From Aedes albopictus (lineage: Eukaryota; Arthropoda; Insecta; Diptera; Culicidae), in the NCBI RefSeq assembly GCF_035046485.1, contig NC_085136.1, positions 78,881,734 through 78,945,733 of the forward strand: DNA of 64,000 nucleotides, in the 5' to 3' direction. Positions 56,101 to 59,912 of the stretch are shown piece by piece. The notes below the pieces were generated by a model. It was given only the letters and a program-made list of their open reading frames with translations, had not been told where the DNA came from and made no database searches. Positions within the stretch are counted from its first letter, which is position 1; each line of letters begins with the position of its first letter. The translations under genes were made by a program, and so were the position numbers.

Positions 56101-58642
56101 TCGCCTGAAGTTCGCAAATTACAGAGGAATAACACTTCTCAATTCAGCGTACAAAATTTTGTCCGGAATTTTGTTTCACAGGCTGAAGCCGATTGAGGAG
56201 TCCTTCGTCGGCGAATACCAGGCGGGTTTTCGTGAGGGCCAATAAACGACGGATCAGATGGTTTTACCCCGCGACAGATTCTCGATAAATTTCGGGAGAA
56301 CAACTTGCAGACCCATCATCTGTTTATTGATTTCAAGGCGGCGTACGATTCAGTGAAGCGAAACGAGTTACGGCAGATAATGATCGAACATGGTTTTCCG
56401 GTGAAGCTGATTAGACTGATTCGTGCGACGGAGAGCCTTTGGAGTCTTCGAACGTAAAGTGCTGCGAACAATACTCGGCGGGAAACTGGAGGATGGCATT
56501 TGGCGGCGTCGCATGAACTACGATCTGTTGTACCATACCAAGTATATAAAGAGATGGATATAGTGAAGCGAATAAAACACGGCAGGCTGCGGTGGGCTAA
56601 GCACGTAGCTCGTATGCCGAAGGAACGACAAGCTAAAATCACGACAATAAAGTATGGGTGGACACTAAACGTTCAGGGCGACTAGAAGCGATTGGTTCAG
56701 GACCGAGACCAATGGAGGCAGATACTTCATTCGGTGTAGACTCACCGAATTGTAGCTCATCAAGTATCAAGTAAGTATATTTTAACTGGAACTTAGCCTG
56801 CCCTCTTTAACATATTAGGGGGATTCACTTAACAGCGTTAACTGATTAAACGTCGCGATCACCAAGGCAATCTTTGATTATTTCATTCGCAAAATCATGA
56901 AACATTTCAAATAAGCAGAAAATCATGGCTTACGCAGCAATTGGGTTTTTAAATTAAGAAAAATGAAGTGATTTTTTGATTTTATACAAAAGAGCACCTT
57001 TTTCTGAGCCGCTATGATTTTTTTCAGATTTTTAGAACTTTATTTTGGTACCTAAACCCAATTTCAAAGAGATTTTTTGAAATCACCTTTTGACAGCTGA
57101 GCAACTGTTTGACAGCTCCGCCCAGTACAAACTGCGACGAGGGGTGATTCGACAAATCGCTCCCATACAAACTTCAAATTGATTTTTAAATAGGTTCCCG
57201 AGCACCAAAATTCATGAAAATTTGGATTTCGGCTCAGTTTGACATGCAGATTCAGAATATTGAATTATCTCAACATAGTTAAAGAAGCCAATTTAATCTG
57301 TTTAGTGAGTACCCCTAGTATGCTTTCAGTATTCCAACAATCTATAATTAAAGTCGTGGTTTCGCCCCAGTTACAATTACACATTCCATATTTTGCACTG
57401 TTGAAGCGGGATTTCAAGAGGTTTGTCTTTAAGGACAGACTTGTTAGAATCCCAAAATGGCCACCACAATGGCCGACTTTGGCACCTACTCAAAATTTTA
57501 AGCGCACAAATCTCGTCGTAAACAAAACCATCGCACCTGGTCTTCTTATATTAAGCTTTTTACAACTGAGCAAGAACAAAATAAAAAGTGTACTGTTGTT
57601 TGAAGCTTGCTTCTGGAAATTTGTTTGCCTAAAGTTCTGATGCAATGTTGAAGTGGGATTTCAAGACAAGACATGTGTATTTAAAACCAATAATATCGAA
57701 TACAGAAATCCCAGCACACCACCACGTTCGAAACCAAGTGCGATCGATAAATCCCACCCGCGGAAAATGCGCACTGCTATAAAGGACATAATCGAATCAA
57801 AACACTCGAGCCCATCTTGTAACGGAATAATAATACAGATAGAGAGAGACTAGGACTCACCTTGTATCCGGAAGTGGTGAGACCGGCGTTCCGCTTCGCC
57901 AGCACGCACTTCATCCGTAGGAAGAACGTCCGCTCGATCTCGATTGTTTGCGACTGCTGGTTGAAGGGATGATGATGGTGGTGGTGGTGATGGTGATGAT
58001 GATGATGGGGAGGATGATGATGGTGCTGCGGAGGAGGCGGGTGGTGATGCTGCTGTTGAAGGTGGTTCGGCGTGGTCGATGGGATGTTTGGGGTGAGGTG
58101 AGGCGGGGGTATTTGGCCGACCGAGGGTGAATGTCCGGGTGGCACCTGGGGAGGTGGACCCAAGTGCGGCGGTACGGATGTGGGAGGTATACTAAGGCTG
58201 GGCGATATCGAGGGGGGACAACTCATGGTTTGTGGAGGTGAGTCTGATGTTGGTCCTTGACTGACGACGATGGTCGGTTCAACATTCGGTAGGAGGGGAG
58301 TTATGATGGCCACGGTTGCATTGGCGGTTGTAGGGGGAGGTGGAGGCGGAGGTGGGGGAGGTCCCGGCGGTCCAAACATGTTCGGTTGCAGCGAGAGGAC
58401 CGATGTCATCTCGTCCTGGTCGTAGTTGTGGATGTACTCGTAGATGGAGTTACCCGTCAGTTCCACCTGGCTGAGGCCCAGGTGAACCGACGCCGTCTCG
58501 GAGATGTACATTATCTTGCCGTCGGGGGCCACTACGAAGATGAACCCATCCAGGGTCTGCAGCAGATGAGAGCCCAGCTCTTTGATGGCCATGTCACGGG
58601 GGTTGGTCGGTATGTGCTGTGAGCCCCAGGCTTCCCCCAGGC
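16011..58642 (-). CDS. sim: Single-minded (bHLH-PAS transcription factor), five exons, 5' end outside window
   Basis: Sim is a bHLH-PAS transcription factor that dimerises with Tango/ARNT and specifies CNS midline cells in insects. Exons in transcription order are 58642-57861, 35887-35682, 34921-34815, 34559-34412 and 17100-16011. Phases match at every junction (0, 2, 1, 2), and the joined product reads through as about 776 residues. PAS-A begins in the first of these exons ([18 protein letters not shown]). PAS-B with its PAC motif spans the next three ([57 protein letters not shown]). The last exon is a low-complexity C-terminus. The recognisable pieces follow insect Sim and human SIM1/2 in order. 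The bHLH region, expected upstream of GLGEAWGS, is not found up to 64000. The coding part in this window alone spans 42.6 kb because of repeat-filled introns. Trachealess/NPAS was considered, but its PAS sequences fit less well. Confidence 0.96.
17101..17339 (-). other. Start of 17.3-kb sim intron (3' side)
   Basis: Polypyrimidine tract and acceptor at 17101-17120 on the - strand. Beyond that no feature is seen. Confidence 0.5.
17340..17515 (+). pseudogene. Small RTE-type reverse transcriptase remnant
   Basis: Translation gives [19 protein letters not shown] followed by [14 protein letters not shown]. This matches the conserved block before the RT fingers in the window's other RTE-like copies (LKNNKAAGADQLPSELLKYG at 61.6-64.0 kb; [13 protein letters not shown] at 55.9 kb). 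It is short and internally broken. Confidence 0.6.
17539..18025. mobile_element. TIR element, TA duplication (TTTTGGCCAG family)
   Basis: Ends GGGTAGAAGCTTCAGTTTTG and CAAAACCGGTGCTTGCACCC are imperfect inverted repeats, both leading into TTGGCCAG words. TA lies at 17537-17538 and 18026-18027. Inside, TTTTGGCCAG words recur at least six times. Length 487 bp, no transposase. Confidence 0.75.
18187..19109. mobile_element. TIR element, TA duplication (GGGGTAGGCGGGGCATAATG ends)
   Basis: A 23-bp perfect inverted terminus (GGGGTAGGCGGGGCATAAT...) is flanked by TA at 18185-18186 and 19110-19111. A subterminal GGTGGGGCATAATGAGCACC block repeats near 18391. Length 923 bp, AT-rich interior, no transposase ORF. 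Confidence 0.85.
19343..19481 (-). pseudogene. Captured first exon of an unidentified secreted or membrane protein
   Basis: An ATG at 19481 opens a 46-codon exon starting [20 protein letters not shown], a convincing signal peptide (short charged start, hydrophobic core), followed by [20 protein letters not shown] and PVYIEN. At 19342 a consensus donor (GTAAGC) follows in phase 1. No second exon is recognised downstream, where the segment soon ends at its 24-bp flanking repeat. Upstream in-frame codons also exist (to 19664), but they lack family features. The pattern resembles N-termini of insect ionotropic-receptor-like or other secreted proteins; that is only an impression. It may be a gene fragment carried by a mobile or duplicated segment, or, less likely, a real gene nested in the sim intron. 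Confidence 0.4.
19836..20474. repeat. 117-bp tandem array
   Basis: The block GCAGAGAAGAAAAACAAATC begins at about 20039, 20156, 20273 and 20390, a 117-bp period. At least one more diverged unit lies upstream (19918-20035). Because 117 is divisible by three, ORFs over 200 codons appear on both strands; they are repeats, not genes. Confidence 0.85.
20498..21212. repeat. Degenerate G-rich TTCAGGGG tract and AT-rich DNA
   Basis: 20650-20920 consists of variants of a 10-12-bp word such as TTTCAGGGGGTC. The rest shows no recognisable feature. Confidence 0.45.
21213..21475. mobile_element. Decayed MITE related to 49608-49862
   Basis: Shares ordered blocks with the copy at 49.6 kb: AAACAGACGT at the left, GGCATYGGCATCGTTTTTG-like and TTGACGTTTGC in the middle, TAGCATTGGGCGA and CGTGACCATG towards the right. 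Its terminal repeats are eroded. Confidence 0.55.
21530..22015. repeat. Degenerate 12-bp minisatellite tract (T-rich polarity)
   Basis: Recurring GAATTYYTYCAGGRATT-type words with no stable coding frame. Same kind as at 7890 and 38430, opposite polarity to the latter. Confidence 0.55.
22121..22283. mobile_element. hAT-type palindromic MITE with 8-bp duplication
   Basis: CCCTAGAG is directly repeated at 22113-22120 and 22284-22291. The element begins TAGAGTC and ends GACTCTA. From about 22135 both arms carry a near-perfect inverted repeat of roughly 50 bp (TTAGAGTCTGGCGAACTGTC...). An 8-bp duplication with TAGAG-type ends fits the hAT superfamily. Confidence 0.85.
22413..22625. mobile_element. 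Palindromic MITE, TA duplication (GGGTCTTGTACC ends)
   Basis: The arms are inverted copies for about 90 bp with few mismatches, starting GGGTCTTGTACCATTTGGGC. TA lies at 22411-22412 and 22626-22627. A partial relative is at 51181-51212 (ATCTTGCACCATTTTGGCAG). Confidence 0.85.
22655..22990 (+). repeat. Dispersed repeat, inverted partner at 56935-57305
   Basis: Shared blocks in opposite orientation include AATTGGCTTCTTTAAC, TCAAACTGAGCCGAAATCCA, GGGAGCGATTTGTCGAATCA and CCTCGTCGCAGTTTGTACTG. No coding sequence and no clear ends were identified. Confidence 0.75.
23040..23790. repeat. Degenerate minisatellite tract
   Basis: Variants of TTCYTCCAGAAATTYCTTCAG and related words, changing polarity near 23550. 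No gene recognised. Confidence 0.5.
23795..23990. mobile_element. Two facing tRNA-derived SINE heads
   Basis: On the - strand, GTCGTGGGATCGAATCTCAC (23800-23819) is a box B. On the + strand, GTGGCTTGGTTGGTTAATGC followed by CCGGTCTAGCAAACACGG (23920-23960) matches the SINE head at 47.4 kb, with a decayed box B (GAGTTGGAGTCCCAC). Confidence 0.55.
24090..24645. repeat. Degenerate TTCAGGGG / CCCTGAAA tract
   Basis: G-rich polarity up to about 24290 (GTTTCAGGGGGGCC), then C-rich polarity (CCCTGAAACGCC-type words). The two halves form a loose inverted pair. No gene recognised. Confidence 0.5.
24653..24720 (+). mobile_element. SINE box B fragment
   Basis: GGTTCCTCGGTTCGATCCCC matches box B and is followed by GTGGGTGCCGGAAAATACGG. 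The upstream box A is missing, so only a fragment remains. Confidence 0.4.
24949..25345 (+). mobile_element. 5'-truncated RTE-like retrotransposon 3' end
   Basis: Encodes the C-terminal tail seen in the 61.6-kb copy: [20 protein letters not shown], then [13 protein letters not shown], with the frame broken near 25240. It ends at ...CTGATCGGTAAGA, equivalent to the 3' terminus of the copy at 61597. About 400 bp remain, typical of aborted target-primed reverse transcription. Confidence 0.8.
26631..26744. mobile_element. piggyBac-type MITE with TTAA duplication
   Basis: TTAA at 26627-26630 and 26745-26748. Ends CCCTTTGGAGCCGG and CGATTCCAAAAGG are imperfect inverted repeats. Subterminal palindrome GGGGTCATATATGACCCC. 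Length 114 bp. Confidence 0.7.
26840..26975. mobile_element. Palindromic MITE (GATTTTTACAGCAC arms)
   Basis: GGTGCAGAA...GATTTTTACAGCAC at the left is inverted as GTGCTGTAAAAATC...TTCTGCACC at the right. The centre TATCCAACGAGGCTTGCCGA / GTTGGATAA is itself palindromic. Target duplication is not clear. Further palindromic CAGTGCTGTAATG words lie at 27157-27226. Confidence 0.65.
27605..27964. other. No recognised feature
   Basis: AT-rich sequence with a short ORF (27779-27964) that shows no recognisable family features. Confidence 0.3.
27965..28250. mobile_element. Palindromic MITE (CAGGCCAAACAT arms)
   Basis: Left arm CAGGCCAAACAT...GGTCCTATCTGCA...GAGAGGCTCTCTT is inverted at 28165-28228. 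A related copy occupies about 42240-42520. Confidence 0.65.
28523..28692. mobile_element. MITE with TAA duplication (TGCCGTTTTTCTTT ends)
   Basis: TAA at 28520-28522 and 28693-28695. Inverted ends TGCCGTTTTTCTTT / AAAGAAAAACGGCA, then inverted AACCTGGGTTGGAACTGGAT blocks. Length 170 bp. A TAA duplication suggests PIF/Harbinger. Confidence 0.75.
28700..29446. other. AT-rich intron stretch
   Basis: Short ORFs overlap on both strands between 29053 and 29527 without recognised family features. Nothing else is supported. Confidence 0.3.
29447..30310. repeat. Satellite-like repeat, copy 1 (CAGTCGAG...GGCGGCGCTAGTG)
   Basis: Begins CAGTCGAGACTCTTATAAGA, then ATGGGATTTCGGCTTTTTGG, then two to three units of about 141-145 bp containing CTTCGGCAAAGTTGATCAG and CACTAGGTGGCG / GGCGGCGCTAGTGA. 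It ends with CTTGGCAAAACTAGTGTCGC. A longer copy is at 59913-61595. Confidence 0.75.
29512..29607. mobile_element. PIF/Harbinger-type MITE with TAA duplication and visible empty site
   Basis: Ends GGGCCGATTTCTTCACC and GGTGAAGAAATTGGCCC are near-perfect inverted repeats. TAA flanks both sides (29509-29511, 29608-29610). In the homologous copy near 59998-60010 the sequence GAGACTAAGAGCTTATGGGA continues uninterrupted with a single TAA, which proves the insertion. Length 96 bp. Confidence 0.92.
30311..30661. other. No recognised feature
   Basis: AT-rich intron sequence with no gene or repeat partner found. Confidence 0.3.
30662..30991. mobile_element. Partial MITE of the CACAGAGAACAGACATCC family
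   Basis: From GTTGCAAACCAATACACGATG onwards it parallels 32880-33464, sharing CACAGTCAGTGGTGAATT, GGGAAATTAACCGATTGCAG and the right end GGATGTCTGTTCTCTGTG. The left terminus is missing; instead a small inverted repeat (CGCACAGTAAAAGTCA / TGACTTTTACTGTGCG) precedes it. Confidence 0.75.
31101..31272. mobile_element. MITE (GGCGGCGTCCACAAATTACG ends)
   Basis: The left end GGCGGCGTCCACAAATTACG and the complement of the right end (GGCAGCATCCATTTATTACG) match with several differences. The interior carries AGCGTTACGGGGAGGGG-type sequence. TA precedes the left end; the right-hand duplication is lost. Confidence 0.65.
31300..32820. repeat. Degenerate minisatellite tracts, mixed polarity
   Basis: 31300-31540 is of the TTCAGGGG type; 31740-32130 is T-rich GGGATTTCTCC type; 32160-32810 is A-rich GGAATTTCTGGAAGAA type. 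ORFs in it are periodicity artefacts. Confidence 0.5.
32834..33464. mobile_element. MITE with CACAGAGAACAGACATCC ends and 7-bp duplication
   Basis: The left end CACAGAGAACAGACATCC is exactly inverted at the right end (GGATGTCTGTTCTCTGTG). GTGATAG flanks both sides (32827-32833, 33465-33471). It is itself interrupted by the element at 32927-33313. Superfamily not identified. Confidence 0.85.
32927..33313. mobile_element. Nested TIR element inside the 32834-33464 MITE
   Basis: The uninterrupted relative at 30.8 kb reads ACCATATTGCCACAG. Here ACCATA is followed by about 390 bp before TTGCCACAG resumes. Inserted ends (AAGCTATTTTACGAGACG and CGTCTCATAAAAAGCCT) are roughly inverted, with inner CACCGGTGGGCC / GGGCCCACCGGT. 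A TA duplication is likely. Its 72-codon ORF (33018-33236) is unrecognised. Confidence 0.7.
33677..34089. mobile_element. 410-bp fold-back element
   Basis: Two arms of about 200 bp are near-perfect inverted copies (blocks CAGTGYTGAAAAATTCATTT, GAAAGTCACGGAAAA, GTCACGGACTACCTTTGAAA) meeting at ATGATATTCACCGTGAATATCAT around 33882. Outer ends are CCGCAAG / CTTGCGG-like. No coding sequence. Confidence 0.8.
34412..34559 (-). CDS. sim: sim exon: PAS-B end and PAC motif
   Basis: 148 nt, entered in phase 1 and left in phase 2. Encodes the end of PAS-B and the PAC motif: [48 protein letters not shown]. These residues are nearly invariant between insect Sim and vertebrate SIM1/2 and complete the second PAS fold. 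The donor is AAG|GTGAGT at 34411. The acceptor is odd: CCCGCGTAAAG with no polypyrimidine tract and a GCGCGC-rich stretch before it. It is nevertheless the AG that restores the frame (C|TG, Leu). Confidence 0.95.
34815..34921 (-). CDS. sim: sim exon: PAS-B middle
   Basis: 107 nt, acceptor TTTTGCAG before 34921, donor GTAAGT after 34815. Encodes [20 protein letters not shown] then [15 protein letters not shown], the core of PAS-B. The first base completes the Lys codon of the previous exon and the last begins the Leu of the next. The + strand ORF at 34441-35061 overlaps this and the next exon but is a shadow. Confidence 0.95.
34922..35681 (-). other. 760-bp sim intron
   Basis: GT-AG intron between the PAS-B exons. 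Contains a GC-rich patch at 35225-35400 with no recognised function. Confidence 0.7.
35682..35887 (-). CDS. sim: sim exon: PAS-A end to PAS-B start
   Basis: 206 nt, acceptor TCTATCCACAG before 35887, donor GTGAGT after 35682. Encodes [16 protein letters not shown], then [19 protein letters not shown] and [20 protein letters not shown] followed by LIFLDA. This links the two PAS folds and starts PAS-B. It was not visible as a long ORF and was found by translating between the splice sites. Confidence 0.95.
35888..36626 (-). other. Start of 22-kb sim intron
   Basis: AT-rich with short unrecognised ORFs on both strands at 36211-36612. The last bases before the large element (AGCGCTAACATACATA) contain its TA target. 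Confidence 0.4.
36740..38115 (+). repeat. 150-bp tandem array, left arm
   Basis: The word GCCGCTATGTGGCGCTAGTG and close variants start at 36841, 36991, 37141, 37291, 37441, 37591, 37741, 37890 and 38041: nine units, 150 bp apart except one 149-bp spacing. Each unit also has ATTCTGACCACCTAGAATGT and AGCAATGTTGATCAGAAGG. Units differ at scattered positions. Confidence 0.9.
38116..38429. other. Loop edge of fold-back element: GC-rich CGGCG block
   Basis: 38118-38225 has repeated GCCGGCGGCG / CGGCGTGA words, weakly mirrored at 40645-40695 (CGGCGCGAAAAATAAAAACC). The remainder is AT-rich. No gene. Confidence 0.5.
38430..40625. repeat. Degenerate 24-bp minisatellite (GGAATCCCCGAAGGAATTCCAGGA-like)
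   Basis: About 2.2 kb of diverged 24-bp units, each two 12-bp halves (GGAATCCCCGAA and GGAATTCCAGGA types). Since 24 is divisible by three, long ORFs appear in several frames on both strands (for example 39183-39716 and 39382-39672), reading as Ile-Pro-Glu/Gly-Gly-Ile repeats. No start context or non-repeat domain supports a gene. Confidence 0.8.
40700..41930 (-). repeat. 150-bp tandem array, right arm (inverted)
   Basis: CGCCACATAGCG occurs at 40761, 40911, 41061, 41211, 41361, 41511, 41661 and 41811: eight units at exactly 150 bp. These units are more alike than those of the left arm. Diagnostic variants repeat every 450 bp. Confidence 0.92.
42240..42610. repeat. Diverged copy of the CAGGCCAAAC palindromic MITE
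   Basis: ACTTAGGACCTATAGAAACG followed by TTTGGCCTGATTTAGC parallels 28190-28235, and GAAGGTCCAATCTAC at 42249 is the likely other arm. Confidence 0.5.
42780..44395. repeat. Degenerate minisatellite tracts
   Basis: 42780-43500 and 43790-44390 carry GGAATTCCTGGAAGAATCCC-type units of changing polarity. 43510-43780 is unrelated with no recognised gene. Confidence 0.5.
44575..47200 (-). pseudogene. Endonuclease-reverse transcriptase of the RTE-like element, frameshifted
   Basis: This protein nicks the target and copies the element's RNA onto it. Endonuclease signs: [11 protein letters not shown] near 47100, [12 protein letters not shown] near 46780, [14 protein letters not shown] near 46570. 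The downstream SDH motif is lost ([11 protein letters not shown]). RT signs: [31 protein letters not shown] (catalytic Asp), and in a separate frame CFADDMDII (the FADD box, about 45218). Motif B between these is damaged. The C-terminal segment reads [20 protein letters not shown]. At least four frame breaks make it inactive. Confidence 0.8.
47299..47516 (-). mobile_element. tRNA-derived SINE with 13-bp target duplication
   Basis: ACCATAGTGCACA is directly repeated at 47286-47298 and 47518-47530. On the - strand the element carries AGTTGGTTAAAGCACCGG and GGGTTCGAATCCC (box B). It sits in the 5' leader of the RTE-like element, whose sequence resumes on both sides. An inverted pair, AACTTGTAGTT and AACTACAAGTT, embraces the tRNA-like core. 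Confidence 0.75.
47800..49510. repeat. Degenerate minisatellite tracts
   Basis: T-rich polarity 47800-48060, A-rich afterwards, interrupted by AT-rich DNA (48430-48600) and by a MITE at 48717-48871. No gene recognised. Confidence 0.5.
48717..48871. mobile_element. MITE, TA duplication (GGGGGCTGCCCATAAACCAC)
   Basis: Left GGGCTGCCCATAAACCACG and right CGTGGTTTAAGGACGGCCCC are imperfect inverted repeats; the inner ACCACGTGGTCA / TGACCACGTGGT is perfect. TA at 48715-48716 and 48872-48873. Contains two poly-C stretches. Confidence 0.75.
49580..49950 (+). mobile_element. SINE remnant interrupted by a MITE
   Basis: GATTTCGATTCCCGGTC (49873-49889, box B-like) is followed by AGGAACTTTTCGTAATGGAA, echoing the body of the SINE at 9.9 kb. 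The sequence before it is separated by the MITE at 49608-49862, with GTGCCGG on both sides. Confidence 0.5.
49608..49862. mobile_element. MITE with CACAGAGAAACAGACGT ends and 7-bp duplication
   Basis: Left CACAGAGAAACAGACGT, right ACTTCTGTTTCTCTGTG. GTGCCGG at 49601-49607 and 49863-49869. The ends belong to the same style as the element at 32834. Inner blocks match the decayed copy at 21213-21475. Confidence 0.8.
49951..51399. other. Intron stretch with no recognised gene
   Basis: An ORF at 50060-50362 has no recognisable features. 50500-50650 is GC-richer and could be retrotransposon leader sequence. A relative of the GGGTCTTGTACC MITE lies at 51181-51212. Confidence 0.35.
52315..52692 (+). 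pseudogene. RNase H domain of that element
   Basis: Active-site boxes in order: [10 protein letters not shown] (Asp), [12 protein letters not shown] (Glu), [12 protein letters not shown] (Asp), [18 protein letters not shown] (His and Asp). A stop after the first box (TGA at about 52357) breaks the frame; otherwise the domain is complete. It was used to remove template RNA in second-strand synthesis. Confidence 0.8.
53107..53142. repeat. 36-bp perfect palindrome
   Basis: The 18-nt half ATCAGTTTCGTACCTTTT is followed at once by its exact complement. It lies in the retrotransposon's C-terminal region and would make a loopless hairpin. Confidence 0.85.
53600..55345 (+). mobile_element. R1-like non-LTR retrotransposon, internally deleted
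   Basis: Ordered remnants: gag zinc knuckle ([14 protein letters not shown], about 53890-53932), RT start ([43 protein letters not shown], 54397-54640) and a C-terminal CCHC region ([38 protein letters not shown], 54840-55010), then about 200 bp of 3' UTR. Endonuclease and most of RT are missing. The RT and C-terminal sequence style matches the R1 clade. Confidence 0.75.
54397..54675 (+). pseudogene. R1-like reverse transcriptase fragment
   Basis: 93 codons covering RT motifs 1-2 and motif [26 protein letters not shown], then [10 protein letters not shown] containing the first catalytic Asp. The sequence then jumps out of frame and the YADD/FADD motif is absent. Not functional. Confidence 0.75.
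55505..56780 (+). mobile_element. RTE-like retrotransposon fragment, internally deleted
   Basis: Starts inside the endonuclease ([39 protein letters not shown]), continues through [38 protein letters not shown] and [16 protein letters not shown], then jumps at about 56430 directly to the tail ([20 protein letters not shown]). The FADD region is lost. Frameshifts are numerous. Confidence 0.8.
56935..57305 (-). repeat. Dispersed repeat, inverted partner of 22655-22990
   Basis: Same blocks as the partner in opposite orientation, including AAAAGGTGATTTCAAAAAAT and CAGTTTGTACTGGGCGGAGC on the - strand. It extends to AATTGGCTTCTTTAAC at 57280-57295. Confidence 0.75.
57306..57860 (-). other. 5' end of the 22-kb sim intron
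   Basis: Donor GTGAGT at 57860-57855 on the - strand. The + strand ORF 57239-57640 has no recognised features. Nothing else is supported. Confidence 0.5.
57861..58642 (-). CDS. sim: sim exon: PAS-A with Pro/His-rich insertion
   Basis: 782 nt, acceptor TTTTCGCAG before 58642 (phase 1), donor GTGAGT after 57861 (phase 0). Starts [18 protein letters not shown], the bHLH-PAS linker, then [60 protein letters not shown]. After that about 140 residues are inserted: a Pro-10 run, Pro/Ser-rich sequence, His-rich sequence and a His-13 run. PAS-A resumes with [20 protein letters not shown]. Human SIM1 has only a short loop here; Drosophila Sim has a smaller insertion as I recall it. PAS-A helps specify dimerisation with Tango/ARNT. 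The insertion lies in a loop and keeps the frame. Confidence 0.96.
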
Positions 58643-59806
58643 CTGCGAAAACGAGAGGAAATAATTAGAAAGGAAAACAATCTCAGCAACCGGCGGACGA
58701 CGGCAGCAGCGCAGCACGCTAAGTGGTTTCCATCACAGCATTGTCATCCATGGCTTGCTTCGTCATTAAAGGAAGCCCTCTGTATAATAGGAAAGGCAGA
58801 CGACTACTGTGATCCACTTCAGAATGTGTTTTTATTTGTCAGCATAATTTTTATCACTTTGTTCGCCTATTATTTCCCCCTTTTGTTGTTACTGCACCAC
58901 TGGCATGGCATTATAGAGGAAAAACCCGGCAGGACCCTATTAGCGAGCTCAGCAGGAAGGAAGTGTGGCGATGAAGCGTGGGATGAGCGTGTGAGCCTCG
59001 TCGGAAGAAGGAAAGCATACGTTTGGTGGTGCTTCCAGTGAGCTTGAAATAACAAGAAGCGTAGGCCACCATGAATCTGGTTGTTTTTGGGGTGGATTTG
59101 AGGGATTGCTGAACACTGGATGGAGTGGACGAGTTGGGAAGGGAAGAGTGAATTTTACCCACGAGGCATTTTCCGCCAGTCGTGGTTGCTTCGGTATTGA
59201 CGCAATTCATCACTTCAAGGATTATGAAAGGAAATCCTGACTATTAAATTCTGTTATGTGCATTGTTTTAAGAGAGGAAAGTCCGAATTTTTATCTTTTT
59301 TTTAACGGATTTATGAATTTTGATATGAAACAAATACTAATTTCGAGATTATATTACACATTAGTAGTGACTTACACTTTACAGAAACTTCTTCAAATCT
59401 TTTTGGGCTAAGTATTTTGTTCTGTTAAAAATGAATCTAGATAGTTTATGGACGGCGTCTTACTAATTTCTCACTCTTCTCAACCTATATAAATTATAAA
59501 ATAAATATATTCATAGCCATTGCTAGGACCAAACCCTGATAAAAATATACAATAAAATCGCCATAAACTTCCATTGAATAATGATAAAGTTGATTGTTCA
59601 ACAACAAATCATATTGTGTACGTATTTTCCTGCTTAAAGTTATGTATTGGATTTACAATATGTGCACAATAAAATGAATGGCACTAGAGATTTCAATAAT
59701 AAAAACACCATAAATTGAATGGTAGTTGACTTGAATTTGCTCCAGAAAATTTGGATTTTTTTATGGTAAAGATACATAACAACCCCCATTTTCGATTGTG
59801 CGATAT
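58643..59806 (-). other. Next sim intron (3' side)
   Basis: Intron upstream of PAS-A. No bHLH exon was recognised here or up to 64000. The ORFs at 58619-59213 show no family features. Confidence 0.5.
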
Positions 59807-59912
59807 TTGCCAGAAAACCGTTCGCCAGAAAACCATTCGCCAGAATGACAAACGCCAGAAAACCATTTGCCAGAATGTACCATTTGCCAGAATACCATTT
59901 GCCCGAAAGTAC
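59807..59912. repeat. GCCAGAAAACCATTT minisatellite
   Basis: Seven imperfect units such as CGCCAGAAAACCATTC and TGCCAGAATGACAAA, 14-20 bp each. Confidence 0.75.
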
